A DNA stretch of 64,000 bases from Terfezia claveryi (GCA_015179025.1 WHUX01000120.1:1-64000); one strand, 5' to 3'. Shown: positions 35,418-46,992, counted from the first letter of the stretch. The notes: generated by a model not told the origin, from the letters alone. A program made the numbers and translations.

Positions 35418-38094
35418 GTCCAGACACTTTTATTGGTTGGGCGGAGGAACATTTCGAGGAGGGGAAGTTACTAGGGCAGGCTTTTTGGGGCAGGATTCTT
35501 GCGATTTGATTTCATGATACGTTAAGCACCTCTGGAGGATTTTATGTACCTAGGCGTCTTTGGGATATTCCTTACTGTATTGGCTACTATTTGCCGATAT
35601 TGGCATGGACGCAGGCTAGGGCACTGGTCTACATTAATTACAATACAAGGGTTGATGTATTGCTACTTTAGACAATTTTTTCTTCATTTTAAGGGCACAT
35701 GTGAGATTTGAGGATATGCTCGGCCCGGCTGGGTGAGCGAACGTTATTTGCAAGCACCTGACGACCTGAATCTCTACCTGGCACTTGTCAGTGTACATAA
35801 ATTGGATATGTAGTGCAGAGCAAATGCTGTACATAGATCGATAGATCGAAACAAGCAGTATAAGAGCGAAAGGTATATACTGTACTGTACATATTGCTAG
35901 TGAATATGAAACCTCCGGATCTCATTATCAGTTCAAACCTCCCAGTCCGACCTACCGCTGAATCAAATAGCCTAGTAAATTCTACAAAAATACATGGTAC
36001 TTGGATACTATTTAATGCCGAAGCATGTGTTAGATTTCAATATGTAGTCACAAGTCTACTGTGACTGCTTATGGGTGTACTGTCCGGTGTTCGGAAATTG
36101 CAACCGTTGTCTATCTTGGATGAACATCCTTTGTACTGTGGACATAGAAGTGGCGAAATGCCCATTTACGTAAAGTAAATATAGATTTTTGTAGGCAAAG
36201 GCAAACGCAAAGTAGGTACTTACGTCCTCCTGAGCCTCACTGCTGCAGCCAGGGCCTTTTCTGGATACCCGACATTTTGGGACCCTCGATTCATTTAAAA
36301 ACGGCTTAGTTGCCAGTCTTCCCTTTTGGCACTTTTCACAAGAGCTGTACCGCTATGTAGTCTGGTTTCTCCGTAGTATGCACTACCGTAGACGTGCCAA
36401 CCAGACTAGCACTAGACTACTACCGGTAGATTATTCTTGAACTGTACTTCTTGAGTTTTTCCAAAGCTATGCCACAACACGCCCTAGTAACTGCCTGTTG
36501 CCTGGCGCTTGAATTAGATATTATAGCAGAATTTGTTCCATCTTCCTGAGCTCAATAGATATTGTCAAGGACCAATTGCAACCTAATAGGTATTGCCTAT
36601 ATCTGACTGTCGTGCTAGAGGATATTAATTATAAGCTTCATGAAAGCAAACACTTACGGTAATTTGAAACGCTGACAATAGCATCTCACTCTGTCAAAAC
36701 GAGAAAGTTGGATCTGAGCTCTTTCGAGGGCAGATGTTTGAGTCGAATGCCCAGCTATGTGGAGTTTGAAGGCTCAGGGATTCAGCTGTAGGCTGGTAGG
36801 GATTTGGACGTGGGGCTTCCCTAACTATTCAGTATTCTTATATTAGCTACCACGGTCTCGGTGCCAGACCCCATAAATCTGGAATAAGCATGACTAACAT
36901 TTTCATCGTTTTAGGAGTTCGATGAGATCCGGAGTTCGGTAGTTTCGATTCACCCTCCGCTGGGAGAGAAGGGCTGGTGTAAAATATAAAAGCAATAACG
37001 CACCATAATCCCACCAAATCTTGTGCCGTTTACTTTTGGGCATGAAACTTCGGTTGAACACTCCGATCAAAAATTGAGCACACCGATTGTTTCATAATTG
37101 AGTCCAGGATTGACCGGATCTAGGTTACTTTGAAGTCAGCCTATACTCGTAATCTTATTTCTGATTCGAACTGGGCACTATAGTAGAGATATGGGACCAG
37201 CTTAATCTCCTAGGGTACTGGCCCCGATTCTGCGCTGCCTTTTAGGGCGATATATACCTGGGCTATGCACTTCCTGACCTATATGTGGACCTACCAGCCT
37301 ACCAACAAAAATATTAATCTCCAACTGCATGCTTGTTTGCATTGCAACGCAGGACCCAACAAAAATAGCCAAAAGCGCCCAAAGTACAAAAAGTAGCGAA
37401 GACTTCAATTCTTGTGTTCACGGTGGGCTAAAGCTGTCAACATTTTGTGCCATACCGGTACAAGCAAGTTCTACTTTTAGGGTCAGGCCAAGGAACGATA
37501 CCCTCATAGTCCGCGAGCACTCTTCAGATCTTTCCCATATTCGCACCCTGCTGCTATAGATTATACCACCTACCGCATAAGAGATAGATGACCTTCTAGT
37601 ATTAATTGATGTTATATGCAGTCAGTACGGAGTCAACTGAGGTTGAATTTCAAGGAGTATTAACATATTTCTACTTAAATCTAGGCGGACACAGTTCGGG
37701 GCAAATACAGGCCAAATTATTTCGTAAATATTTTTCCGGTAAATGTACAATTCCCCCTTTCTCACACTTGTGAATTCTTGCATATTCAGCCTGAATGCGT
37801 CCTCCAGTTCGAATTCGGGACTGGCAATTCTCAAGGCCCGGACGATAGAATCTTATCCAAGGCCCGATAATTCGAGAGCGTTCATGAACCATTTACTGTT
37901 ATTATGAGCTTACCTAAGCCGTAGCAAAGCTGGGTACAGGAGATACCCCAAATACTTAGTAGGCAGTATTGTATCTTCCCTAGCCTCAACGCTAGCCATG
38001 AGCCCATACCTAAAGCAGGCAATTTTGGGAAAGTATTGTAGTTTCGACGCCGCGTCGACATTGTCTCGGGGTCACTGGCACTCTATTTACGAGT
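35418..38094. other. Intergenic with one micro-insertion pair
   Basis: No gene supported. The signal-peptide-looking frame on minus at 37408-37202 begins with TTG and has an in-frame TGA four codons upstream, so it is not called. Micro-insertions lie at 36358-36414. Confidence 0.4.
36358..36414. repeat. Micro-insertion pair forming an inverted repeat
   Basis: TAGTCTGGTTTCTCCGTAG on the left and CGTAGACGTGCCAACCAGAC (then TA) on the right make a 51-bp inverted structure (36358-36408). The right piece lies between two copies of GCACTA (36380-36385 and 36409-36414), a possible short target duplication. Confidence 0.65.
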
Positions 38095-38425
38095 TTCTTT
38101 ATTCACAGTCTAGTTCATCTCAGTTCAGTTCCACGAGTCTTCATCGTTTGAGTTCATTCTTAGTTTCACAGTTCATTTAGTTCAGTCGGAGGTCGAGGCT
38201 CAGTCAGGCCCCCCGGGTCATCGGTTCATCCGTTAGTGACAGCAAGGGGCCTCGTCGCTCGTCTCAGTATGAGCTGTTTGTGTACTTAGCTAAGCGTGGG
38301 TTTGGCAGATTAACTTGCCTCACCCTTGAATCCACCGGGCTTCTGGGTGGCTCCTCATGGCCCCCCCTAACGGGGCTGCATAGCAGTAACAAGTATTTAA
38401 AAAATAAAAATAAAAAAAGAACTGA
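38095..38425 (+). mobile_element. LINE family A 3' UTR/tail, solo copy
   Basis: The plus strand has CAGTTCAGTT-type repeats. GGCAGATTAACTTGCC, CCTTGAATCCACCGGGCTTC and GGGCTGCATAGCAGTAACAA then lead to an A-rich end (38398-38421). The order matches, reversed, the tail of the 53.4-kb LINE. No ORF2 precedes it. Confidence 0.7.
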
Positions 38426-38462
38426 CGTGCCAAGCTTCATTGTTGAGTTCCGGAGCCAATAA

Positions 38463-38554
38463 TACTAGAAAGTCTGGCTTGCACGGCCCCTCGTTACTAG
38501 AAGGGCAGCTATATTCAAGTTATGTTTTAGCGTGCCAACCAGACTATGTTTTAG
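38463..38554. repeat. Two micro-insertions, each with perfect 8-bp duplications
   Basis: First: TACTAGAA (38463-38470 and 38495-38502) brackets a 24-bp insert starting AGTCTGGCTTGCAC and ending GCCCCTCGT. Second: TGTTTTAG (38523-38530 and 38547-38554) brackets the 16-bp CGTGCCAACCAGACTA, the reverse orientation. Both duplications abut the inserts exactly. Confidence 0.85.
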
Positions 38555-38924
38555 TGTAGATTAGACTTAGAAATTACACATACTCCGGGTTTGACATAAG
38601 GACTGAGTTCAGGGTAACACTTGGCATTCGGTTAAAACTCTTAAAGTTGTTGTGGAGGAAAGCGGTGAGCAAACTTCGCTCGAGTGGGCAACCAAAGTGC
38701 ATCCTCTCTGAAATAAAGGAATGGGGCTTGCTAGTATGTCTACATACAGTATAGTAATACACTGTCCTCACTTCAGTGGACGCTAAACAAGATTGTTTAG
38801 AAAAAGCATTGTACATTGGTTCTAGTGCTCCATTTCATGTCCTGAACCATAACATGAACAGGGTACCGTGATCACCTGATTGGGTGCTTTATTTCTCAGT
38901 CAGCAGAATGTTTTGAGAATGGTT

Positions 38925-39060
38925 CCTTTTTTTCCTTTAACTGGACCCAGCTCTCGTATGTGGCCTAAATAAGTGGGCCATAACAAGCCACCCGGAAACC
39001 CAGGTGGATTCAGGGGTCAGGCAAGTTAATCTGCCCACCCTGTGCTAGCTACTGTATATA
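38925..39060 (-). mobile_element. Solo LINE family A 3' tail
   Basis: The plus strand starts with a T-rich end, then AAGTGGGCCATAACAAGCCA, CCCAGGTGGATTCAGGGG and GTTAATCTGCCCACCC, the same block as at 53.42 kb. No adjacent ORF2. Confidence 0.65.
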
Positions 39061-40129
39061 CTTCATAAAACCTCGGATGTTGAGGATTGGTTGAAATATA
39101 AAGAGGCTTAGAAGAGAAAAGCTTGTTCTGAAAACTGGAAAACGGCTGTTGCCTGCTAAGAAATTGTAATTGACTGGTTAGAATCCCGGATTCCTCGTCG
39201 TATATAATATACTGTATATATTTCTTGAAGTACTACATCTCATAATTACATGGCCTGGCCATATTCACGTCTTATTTTCTACGCAAGAAAACGCTCCCGA
39301 TAATTTATTATATACTCCAGATTTGACCAGATCTGAGGTTAACTATCTCGAAGCGAAAACACTAGGTTAAAAAAGGGCCTCGGAACCACCATCTTGCATT
39401 TCTGGGATATACCGTAGGCAACGATGCATTCCTCTTTTGGGTCGATACTGAGTAAGGCTCAAGGTAGTCTGGTTGGCACAACACCCTCCACAGGGCTCAG
39501 CTTGGGCAACTAGCCTCGGCAGCATACAAAGTTTCGCCTTTCTATCCGAGTACCTGTGGTCCCGTTTGTGCTGCAGCTAATGTTAAGCCTCCGACACTGG
39601 CTCCACGGAAAGTCGACATTGTTCGGCCAAGTTCACCGCGGACACCCCTCGTCAGCACATCCCATTCCATATGTGATAACGTACAGCTCGACATTCGGGC
39701 TCAAGACGAGGCTGGTAATTTCGTAAGATCAAATGTTTGGTGAGGAATATACCAACAGCACCATATAAACCTTGAGTTGATTATTTACTCCCGTCCGCTA
39801 AGCTGGTGCATTTTTCTACACTCGAAAATTACTTTAACCCAGGAACCTTCGGGACCTGGAGGTTGCAAATGCTATATTGGAAAGGTTGTTGCTGTTCACT
39901 CAGCACGTGAGCAACCATGATGATAGGAATTCCCCATTGGTTAGCCACCTGTAACTGCTCCTCTAATGTTAGTGTACATACTGGTATAATGTAGGACAAT
40001 TATCCTGGAATAGTGCCCTCCGTAAATATCTGCATGATTACAATTACCTCGAGGATTGAGGGTGCTAATTATTTGAATTGAGTTTGAGCTTGACATGAAG
40101 CTCCTAAAGTCAAAGTTTATAGACCTAGA
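39061..40129. other. Intergenic; micro-insertion at 39465-39491
   Basis: TAGTCTGGTTGGCACAAC begins at 39465, flanked by the imperfect repeats AGGCTCAAGG and AGGGCTCAGC. No gene recognised. Confidence 0.45.
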
Positions 40130-40210
40130 TAGTCTGGTTGCACTACCAAACCAGACTAGCCCTCCAGCCCTCTACCGAGGGATTGTGCCAACCAGACTAC
40201 CTCCAGCTGC
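40130..40210. repeat. Two adjacent micro-insertions
   Basis: At 40130-40158 a palindromic TAGTCTGGTTGCAC...AACCAGACTA. At 40172-40199 a reverse-orientation 28-bp copy (CTACCGAGGG...CCAACCAGACTA) bracketed by CCTCCAGC at 40161 and at 40200, which extends imperfectly to 11 bp. Confidence 0.8.
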
Positions 40211-40852
40211 TCTGGAGATATTTCGGAAACTGAAAAGTGGGGGAAATACGCTATTCCCCATAAAATTTAGCGCCATTTTTTCTTTTTTGGACATGGATTC
40301 TATTCCACAGCCTTAGTCTATTATATACTCTTCCCTTAAATCTAATTTTTTGTAAGGGCTAATCCGGAAAACCTGATTTTAAACATTTTTCGCACGATGG
40401 CCACTATTGGTGTGATTCCGGTGGATCGCGAAGACGGTTCTGTAGATTACCGTAAGTGTTATATACATAGGTACCAGAATGGATAGTCTGGTTGGCAAAA
40501 CCTCTCGTAGAGACAGATGGACACCCAAACTACCAACGAGACTAGAGCGGCACTTCCTAGGAACCCTCTACCGACGGGTTGTGCCAACGAGGTTTCCAGC
40601 CTTCTCTGTTCAGCATTGCGAACTCAATCTATTCACCCCCTGAGACCCAATCAGTGATACTCCAAACGAAATCCAGGTGACCTATCCTCCGAGCAAGAAC
40701 AATAAGCCAGAAACTGGCCTTCCGGGCTCACTCTATATAGCTTCAACAGCTACCGAGGAATCACTGCATTTTCATTTCAAGCTGAACCTACAGGCAATGT
40801 CAAAATGAGCTAAAGCGTGGGAAAAAAAGCATTGAGGCTCAATGAAATTCAA
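40211..40852. other. Intergenic with a diverged micro-insertion pair
   Basis: TAGTCTGGTTGGCAAAACC begins at 40484 and a reverse partner (CCCTCTACCGACGGGTTGTG) ends near 40590. The flanks of the first (CCAGAATGGA and ACAGATGGAC) are only loosely alike. No gene. Confidence 0.5.
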
Positions 40853-40890
40853 TGTATGTTCCTACGTGCCAACCAGACTATGTATGTTCC
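40853..40890. repeat. Micro-insertion with perfect 10-bp duplication
   Basis: TGTATGTTCC at 40853-40862 and 40881-40890 brackets exactly the 18-bp TACGTGCCAACCAGACTA. One of the cleanest examples. Confidence 0.9.
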
Positions 40891-41235
40891 GTGTAGGCAC
40901 TGACGTTTTAGGTCCAGTCGGATCCTCCTCCTGCTAACCTCGGCATGTATGCCAAGAATTCGTTCTGTAGCTTTTACCCCTGCGCTAGTTTCGTTCCACA
41001 TATATGAAGTATATACCGGTATTTTCTCTTCATATAAAATATATTGGCTTCAAGCATATTTCACCCGGTCCCAAGCGCATGCCTGTAATGAGCAGTCTCT
41101 GTATGAAGAGGGCTTCCCTAGCTAAAATATGTACTTTCAAACTGCATTAGATCGATGCATCCACCATCTCCAGCTCATCTAGCATACTGGTCTTACATCG
41201 CCTTAGGAAGCGTAGCTTTGACACTCTAGTCCTGA

Positions 41236-41485
41236 AGTTTTTTTTATTTTTAATTCAATAGTCTATACCCATGATTGACCTGAAATCCCAAAGCTTCCCC
41301 TTTAAAGGATTGACCAATGCTTTCGGTACAACCAACCTCCCGAGCCAAGAAAAAGACATAAAGAGCACACCAAAATAATTACATCCATACAAACCTCCAC
41401 CGCCTGACCATCCCCTTAATTGAGGTTGAGGTTAGTAAAGAAATTCTCAACCAGATCCACTGTGTAGTTCTGAGGTCCTTATCTA
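41236..41485 (-). mobile_element. LINE family B 3' tail
   Basis: After a T-run on plus, AGTCTATACC, GACCTGAAATCCC, CTTTAAAGG, AAAGACATAA, ATAATTACATCC and TTGAGGTTGAGGTTAGTAAA follow in the same order as at 22.77-22.97 kb. The coding part is almost entirely lost. Confidence 0.75.
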
Positions 41486-41559
41486 TATTATCAATTGGAT
41501 TCAACTATGTATGGTAATATTCCAGTCTAGACTTCATTATATAAACTCTCTCTAGTTCT

Positions 41560-41616
41560 GGATAGCATAGTCTGGTTGGCACAAGCCCCTCGTAGTGCCA
41601 ACCAGCTAGGATAGCA
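41560..41616. repeat. Micro-insertion, two-sided copy with perfect 8-bp duplication
   Basis: GGATAGCA at 41560-41567 and 41609-41616 brackets a 41-bp insert. The insert starts TAGTCTGGTTGGCACAAGC, continues CCCTCGTAG, and ends TGCCAACCAGCTA. It contains a full forward unit plus a reverse half, so it can fold back on itself. Confidence 0.9.
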
Positions 41617-43230
41617 CGTTTGTTTGTCTGCCGAATTAGGAAGTCGTCCCTTCCCCGACGTGGAAGTCTAGCTATTCTGAATTAACTGGTTCTAAGTACT
41701 GCATATCATAATTAAACACTGTAGATGCATCTTACAAATGTAAAGGTGCCGAGACTACTTAGGAGGGACATCGCTCTCAACAAAGTTATGCCTCTCTTTA
41801 CGTTTCCCTCTACAGAGTGGTCGATCATGAGCTCATATATACGAAGGCTATGTATTTTATCATGCCAAAAGGTTGCCCTGTTTTACAGGCAACCTCATGA
41901 AAAGTAGTACAGGTCTAAGATTCCAGATGATAAATGCTGAGCTAAAAAAATATCATGAACTGTAAGTCTCTTTGTATTTCAAAACACAAAATACTTCCTT
42001 TGTAGCCCGTTTTGTCCATCATTATACAGATGTTGTGGTGCCAGACATATTTTGCAAGGACACTCATTCATGTCTATCTGAAGTATTCCATAAGTATCAG
42101 TTTCCCTGGTAATCACACTACGAATAGAATAGTAATTCTATATACTATACTTATTTTAGAGTGTTATCTATGGCTTTTATTTACGTCATGACGAATATGT
42201 TGGATCGTTCACAGATATTGCCCATTGAATCTCCATCCTCTGAAAGCCTGACTGTGCCCGATGCACAATGGAAGGTGAAAGAAGCATTATATATTGCCAG
42301 ATCTTCGTTCTGATGAAATATATGTACTATTTACGGTGTGGGTTTGTTTACTCGGAGCTCCCTAAACTCTCCCTTCCGTGAGTATTCCCTGACACCCGAC
42401 TTTGCTAACTAGCCGAAAGCAGTGATTCGCTTGCTTCGAAAGTCTCAAAGGTTAAGCTGCAAAGTCACGCTCTTAGAGGAAGAAATAAGAGAGTCGGTCC
42501 CCAAAGTCATGTCCGTGAGGAGAGCATACTACTAATAGCAGGAAGATTTCTCTGCAGCAAATCGTTAGGGAGATACAGTGCTGTGTAAGCTACCGTCCCG
42601 AGAGTCGTAAGAAATAAAGTGAGGCTGGGAGCAGACTCCTGCTAGTAGAGTACCACGTATTCCGTAGTTAATTCTCCCATGCATATATACCTAAGTTGCA
42701 CCTTGCTATATTGGACGTATCCGACCCCGCAATCCAGTTCACCTCACGACCCAATTAAGCCAATTTTGCTGTGTGTGGGTTATCCCATTTTATCCTAACA
42801 ACATTTCTGAAGGAGAAAATACTCGAGAGAGAGTGCCCTGAAATTCATTGAAAGTGGGAAAATACTAATGTCTAGGATATGGTCTACTCATATGCCATTA
42901 TTTGAGGCACAGTTATCTATAATTTTATTCTTCTAGTTTCTCCATCATCACAGATGCAACTAGTTAATGAACCATACCAACAGTTGCAGATGGCATTTCT
43001 CAGCTCAAGAATTTCTCAGCTTGGGCATTTCTCCACTCAATGATGCAACAGTTTTCTAGTCCCAGCCTCTTTTCCTTGTATACAGCGCCAAATTCACGTT
43101 TCCGACTTAGTTGAGATTTGCCTGGGAAGGCTTAAAACACTATCAGGCTACGAAGTTCCAAAAGCATCTTCCTGGCTTTTGGCCTTCAAGCTTACCTAGG
43201 TATATTTATATGTAGTTATTTATTAAAATC
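41617..43230. other. Intergenic, no gene recognised
   Basis: AT-rich. CCTTGCTATATTGGAC at about 42702 resembles the terminal sequence of the pogo-like remnant at 44.10 kb and may be another decayed end. Nothing else is seen. Confidence 0.4.
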
Positions 43231-43443
43231 AGGTGGGAAACTAAAATACCATCTGAGGCCGTCCGTAATAATATTAGCAAGGGTTCAGCTGAAGCCCGTA
43301 GCATATTCAACTTGCTAAATTATTGCGGTCTTGTGGCTAATCTCGGCTTATTAAGTAGACTCAAGTTATTGGATGCGGAGCAATTTGAAATACCAGTACC
43401 GTACGCGAGAGATCACCTACAAATACTTCGGGCAGAATTGTAG
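43231..43443 (+). pseudogene. Coding-like fragment (possible terminal exon), unknown family
   Basis: The plus-strand open frame has no ATG but ends in TAG at 43441-43443. Pieces include IPSEAVRNNISKGSAEARSI, FNLLNYCGLVANLGLLSRL, and DAEQFEIPVPYARDHLQILR. A plausible acceptor (AAAATCAG) lies at its head. The sequence looks like real protein, but no upstream exon was found. Relic or last exon; function unknown. Confidence 0.4.
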
Positions 43444-44093
43444 AGGCTGAGGCACTTCTCATTACCAACTGCATCAGAATATAAACTTTATCCCCTGCCA
43501 CGGTAGGTAAGCACCTACTGTACATATGTATTTAATGTATACATGCAATCAGCTATTATGTATTATGAAGTATTGGTATCATAAGTTCTGTGTCCAACTT
43601 CCCCACAGTGTTCATCCGATTCTAAGGAATGATAAGGGCATTCGTACCAACAGCATACCTAATTTCGCCAACACCAGTACTTTACCCAATAATGTCACCG
43701 AAAAGTATGCCCGTGAAGCTTCTACAGATCTGATAACAATGGAGGTATTTCCGATGATATGGCTGCCCGTGTGCGTAGTAGTTAGGTATGTTATATACCA
43801 CCATGTCCATCATAGCAAGAAACACATTGAGGAAATGACTTTGCATATAGGGTGAAAGGATCAGCAAAAACCGGCTAAAGGACAGTATTGACCATTTCCA
43901 GGCGACTGCTAAATTCAGTGATATTATCCTGATAGTACAGAGTACCACATATGGTGGTCTAGGATACACTAGCGGGCCTGGCATCATGTTAAATAGAGCT
44001 CGATGATGTTCCTGGGAGATTATCGGACGAACATCCAGGAATATGACCTATACGTTCTATCATATCCGGTGTGCCCGTCCCGAACAGCTGAAA

Positions 44094-44410
44094 GTACACT
44101 CAAACCTTGCTATATCGGACCTCGCTATAACGGAATGGTAACAGTACTAGGGCCACAAAACAGCGCAATAGCAATAGCAAACAGTACAAAATAGCTTCCA
44201 AACTGTCCCACTACTACTATTTACAACTAGCCATCGGTCCTTATCCTTGAATATGTCGCTTATAGTAGACCGTGCCATAGGTCTACCATCTGGTCGCAGA
44301 AACAGAGCCCCAAACTCTTCATAAGTCATGTCTGGATACCGCGGATCTTGGCTTTTCACACAAATCCTATGCCGCTCTAGATCATCCCTCTTGTTCGGTA
44401 GATTGAGAAA
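44094..44410 (-). mobile_element. Deleted pogo/Tigger-like transposon remnant
   Basis: On the minus strand, frame 44410-44147 reads MTYEEFGALFL, then RPMARSTISDIFKDKDRWL. This strongly resembles the CENP-B-type N-terminal helix-turn-helix of fungal pogo-like transposases ('RSTISDIL.DK..WL'). The DDE domain is missing. After KDRWLVV the frame runs into unrelated sequence and then a terminus-like stretch at 44094-44140 (ACACTCAAACC; CTCGCTATAACGG). It looks like an internal-deletion derivative. Confidence 0.65.
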
Positions 44411-44420
44411 TCCGATATAT

Positions 44421-45219
44421 ATTAGGGGTATTCAAAGTTAATTTTATACGCCGTATATTTCGTATATCTTGGCATCCGAAAAATCACTCGTTTTTCGTTT
44501 TTCCGAAAATCGCCACACAACCATTTATCCATGGTATGACCATGGATAACCCCGAATAAACGGAAAACTTTGGGAAATTTATTCACAAGGCCCACAAAAT
44601 CCCTGAGGGTCTCGTGACTTTGGAATACGCTAAGAGGTCCCCATAGGAACTTATGAATTTACTGAGACGGAGTGAGTCTCTTGTCAACACAACCCTGTCA
44701 ACACACAACCTCGAGCTATAGCCAAAGACTCACTGGCATGCCTCGTGTCAGTAACAAACGGAAGTTGGCGACATGGTACCGAAAAGGGTTGCTGTTTTGT
44801 TTGGGAGATGCAGGCTTGGTGTTTAAAGAATTACCCGAATTTAAAGGCAGCAGCTGACGATGCAGGCCAGGACGAGATGGTTAAGGCCCTAGATGAAGCA
44901 TTTGAGGGGCTAATAGAGGAGATCGGGGGTGGTGATCTAGAAGGTGTTGCACCCGTTGAATGGGCTTTGGCGCTAGATCACTTTCATGACGGAAATGCCA
45001 AGATTTCGCCCAAACCCCGCTAGCACTTACTTTAGCCGAAAGTGGTATAGCGTCCTTGGACCCTGGTCGCAAAAAGCCATCGAAAACGATTTCAATTACC
45101 CATTTGTGCTACAAATTTATTCGGGTTTTTTGATAGGGTATTCAAAGCTTGGCCGTTTATTCGGGCGTAAAAATCGTACAAGGATTTCAGCTAAAAAATT
45201 AACTTTGAATACCTCTAAT
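44421..45219. mobile_element. DNA transposon-like element with 25-bp terminal inverted repeats
   Basis: The left end 44421-44445 and right end 45195-45219 are inverted repeats matching at 24 of 25 positions (ATTAGGGGTATTCAAAG on the left). Subterminal CGAATAAACGG (about 44559) recurs inverted at about 45160 (CCGTTTATTCGG). A perfect 10-bp-arm palindrome (TTATCCATGG and CCATGGATAA) lies near 44525-44550. The 799-bp size suggests a non-autonomous element. The TIRs are flanked by A/T-rich DNA and a duplication is not clear. If TA is the target, the element proper starts GGGGTATTC. Confidence 0.75.
44738..45023 (+). pseudogene. Frame inside the TIR element, unknown protein
   Basis: ATG at 44738 opens PRVSNKRKLATWYRKGLL, ending at a TGA near 44855. 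An overlapping frame continues WCLKNYPNLKAAADDAGQD, then EMVKALDEAFEGLIEEIGGG and GVAPVEWALALDHFHDG to a stop at 45021-45023. Read together with one frameshift they look like one acidic, helical protein of about 95 residues. It is not a recognised transposase. It may be element-encoded or captured host sequence. Confidence 0.45.
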
Positions 45220-45315
45220 GATAAAATCTCGAATAAGAGTCAACGGTTGGGTAACAACACTAAAGTTCTATCTTTATGCTTAGAACGGCCCGCACGCTAT
45301 TTTCTGTATAAGAGC

Positions 45316-45485
45316 CCGCATCCACTGGTGTATAACGATCCTTGTCAGTTTAAAGACATAGGTCGAGCTTATGCAGTAAAGGTGATAAAATAGGTGGATG
45401 GTAACACGCTCACTGAGGTATAACGGTCCCTGTCAGGTGTATTATCTTTAAACTGACAAGGATCGTTGTTCGCCAGTGGATGCGG
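45316..45485. repeat. MITE-like hairpin with 41-nt arms
   Basis: The arms 45316-45356 and 45445-45485 are inverted repeats with only three mismatches (CCGCATCCACTGG; AACGATCCTTGTCAGTTT). A third, shorter copy of the motif (GGTATAACGGTCCCTGTCAG) lies between them at about 45417-45436. The TATAACG(A/G)TCC core resembles pogo-like termini, so it may be a pogo-derived MITE. Confidence 0.75.
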
Positions 45486-46992
45486 TAGACGAATGTCAGC
45501 AGGGGGCGGGACGGGAGAAATTGTTGAAGCCGGGTCAGGTTGTGTTAGAGTCCTAGAAATGCCGGAAGATACCATGAAAGACTCTAGTATCGGCATCTAT
45601 TTGCGTGCTTTTCAAAATATATCAGTGTTCAAAAGCGTGACAATTTACTAGGCACAAGATAAATTTACAATTTGTTACATAGCGCTGCATAGCGCATCAA
45701 CCTAAGAAAATGAACGGAGGAGGGCATCCACAGGCACCGACTCGATACTCCTTGACCAATCACAACGCAAATTTAGAAAGATAATTGCCGTCAGTCACAG
45801 TCACTTGTTTATGATCTAGTCAAATGAAAACATTCCTAGACTGCCATACTAATTGTTCACTCAAGGTAGCATTCTTGATGATTGCCAACAAAATACACCA
45901 CTAATAACGATCAACTTGTGCTAACGGGGTGCAATGAAGAAGCAACTCCATGACCAGTCTCGATGGCGAGCAAGAGTCCTTGATATGACCAGTGGAACAA
46001 GCACGCCAGAAACCAAAGGCAAAACCTTAGTCTATATGGAATCGATGCTAACTATATCACCTATCAAATCTCGCAGGATTATTTTAACCTTGCAAAATGA
46101 GACTACAGTCCGGCTAATAAAATTGCGGTGTTTTAGCCTGTCATGGCATACCCTTAATCTTCTAACGCCCTTTCCTTCTCTGGAAATTGTTTGCACCCTT
46201 ATGCTTTAGTCTAGTTGCCCCAAGCCGCTCGTAGAGCCTTGCTTATGCTTGACTTTGATATCCCAAGATTTTGCAGTACCTAGACCCTCCAATGGCGCGT
46301 GGTTAACTCAGTTGATAATGAATCAGCGTACCTACGTCAGAGCTCAACCTGTGAGGTACAATCATATACCCTTGCAGAGGATTAATAAGAATTGCATTGA
46401 TCGCCTATTGGTAGAGCTATACAAACATCTCCATTAGTCCTCCCTGCCCCCTTGCAAGTTTCTGTGCCACCTGGACTCGAGAATCTTTTTTCTGCTGACC
46501 TGGAATCTGGGGAATTACCCTTGTTATCATAATTCGGGGTTAAATGTCCTCTTATCTTATCTGGAGTATAGCTTGAAAAACAATATTCCGAGACCCTACC
46601 ATGCCTAAGACCATGCCTGAGTACGAGACAATCCTAAGTTTTGGTTGTGGGGTCCACACTTTCCGTCAAATGCTGAATGATAGACATATACCGTAGATCC
46701 AGACCTTATTAAAATATTCCCTTCGAGAATTGCATAAGCAACTATGCCTCTGCAACTAGTGTGAAGTTTTGGCCTAATAATCAAAGATGCCCTCGCAGAT
46801 GTTTCTGCTGCTCTTCATGTTTCTCCATACCACAATCGCGCTAGTCATCAAATTGCATTGAGGTAGATCTGTTGATCTGTTTGACCAACCCGCGTTCAAA
46901 GCGCACGGCAAGTGATTCAGGTTTCAAAATATGACGAAAAAGTCCCAACCAGCACAAAAACCAATTTTTTCCTAAACAGGTATGAAAGGAAA
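45486..46992. other. Intergenic; one ORF of unknown value at 45934-46209
   Basis: The frame at 45934-46209 starts with ATG and encodes 91 residues of no recognised family. It ends beside the micro-insertion at 46207. Nothing else stands out. Confidence 0.35.
46198..46250. repeat. Micro-insertion with perfect 9-bp duplication
   Basis: CTTATGCTT at 46198-46206 and 46242-46250 brackets exactly a 35-bp insert starting TAGTCTAGTTGCCCCAAGC and containing GCTCGTAGAG. Confidence 0.9.

Noticed and set aside
37202..37408. Minus-strand frame that looks like a small secreted protein with a signal peptide
   Set aside because: It begins with TTG, an in-frame TGA lies four codons upstream, and the first ATG comes after the would-be signal sequence. 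No spliced upstream exon was found.
46290..46380. tRNA-like text (GTGGTTAACTCAGTTGATAA)
   Set aside because: It resembles an A box, but there is no B box, T-arm or acceptor-stem pairing in the right place.
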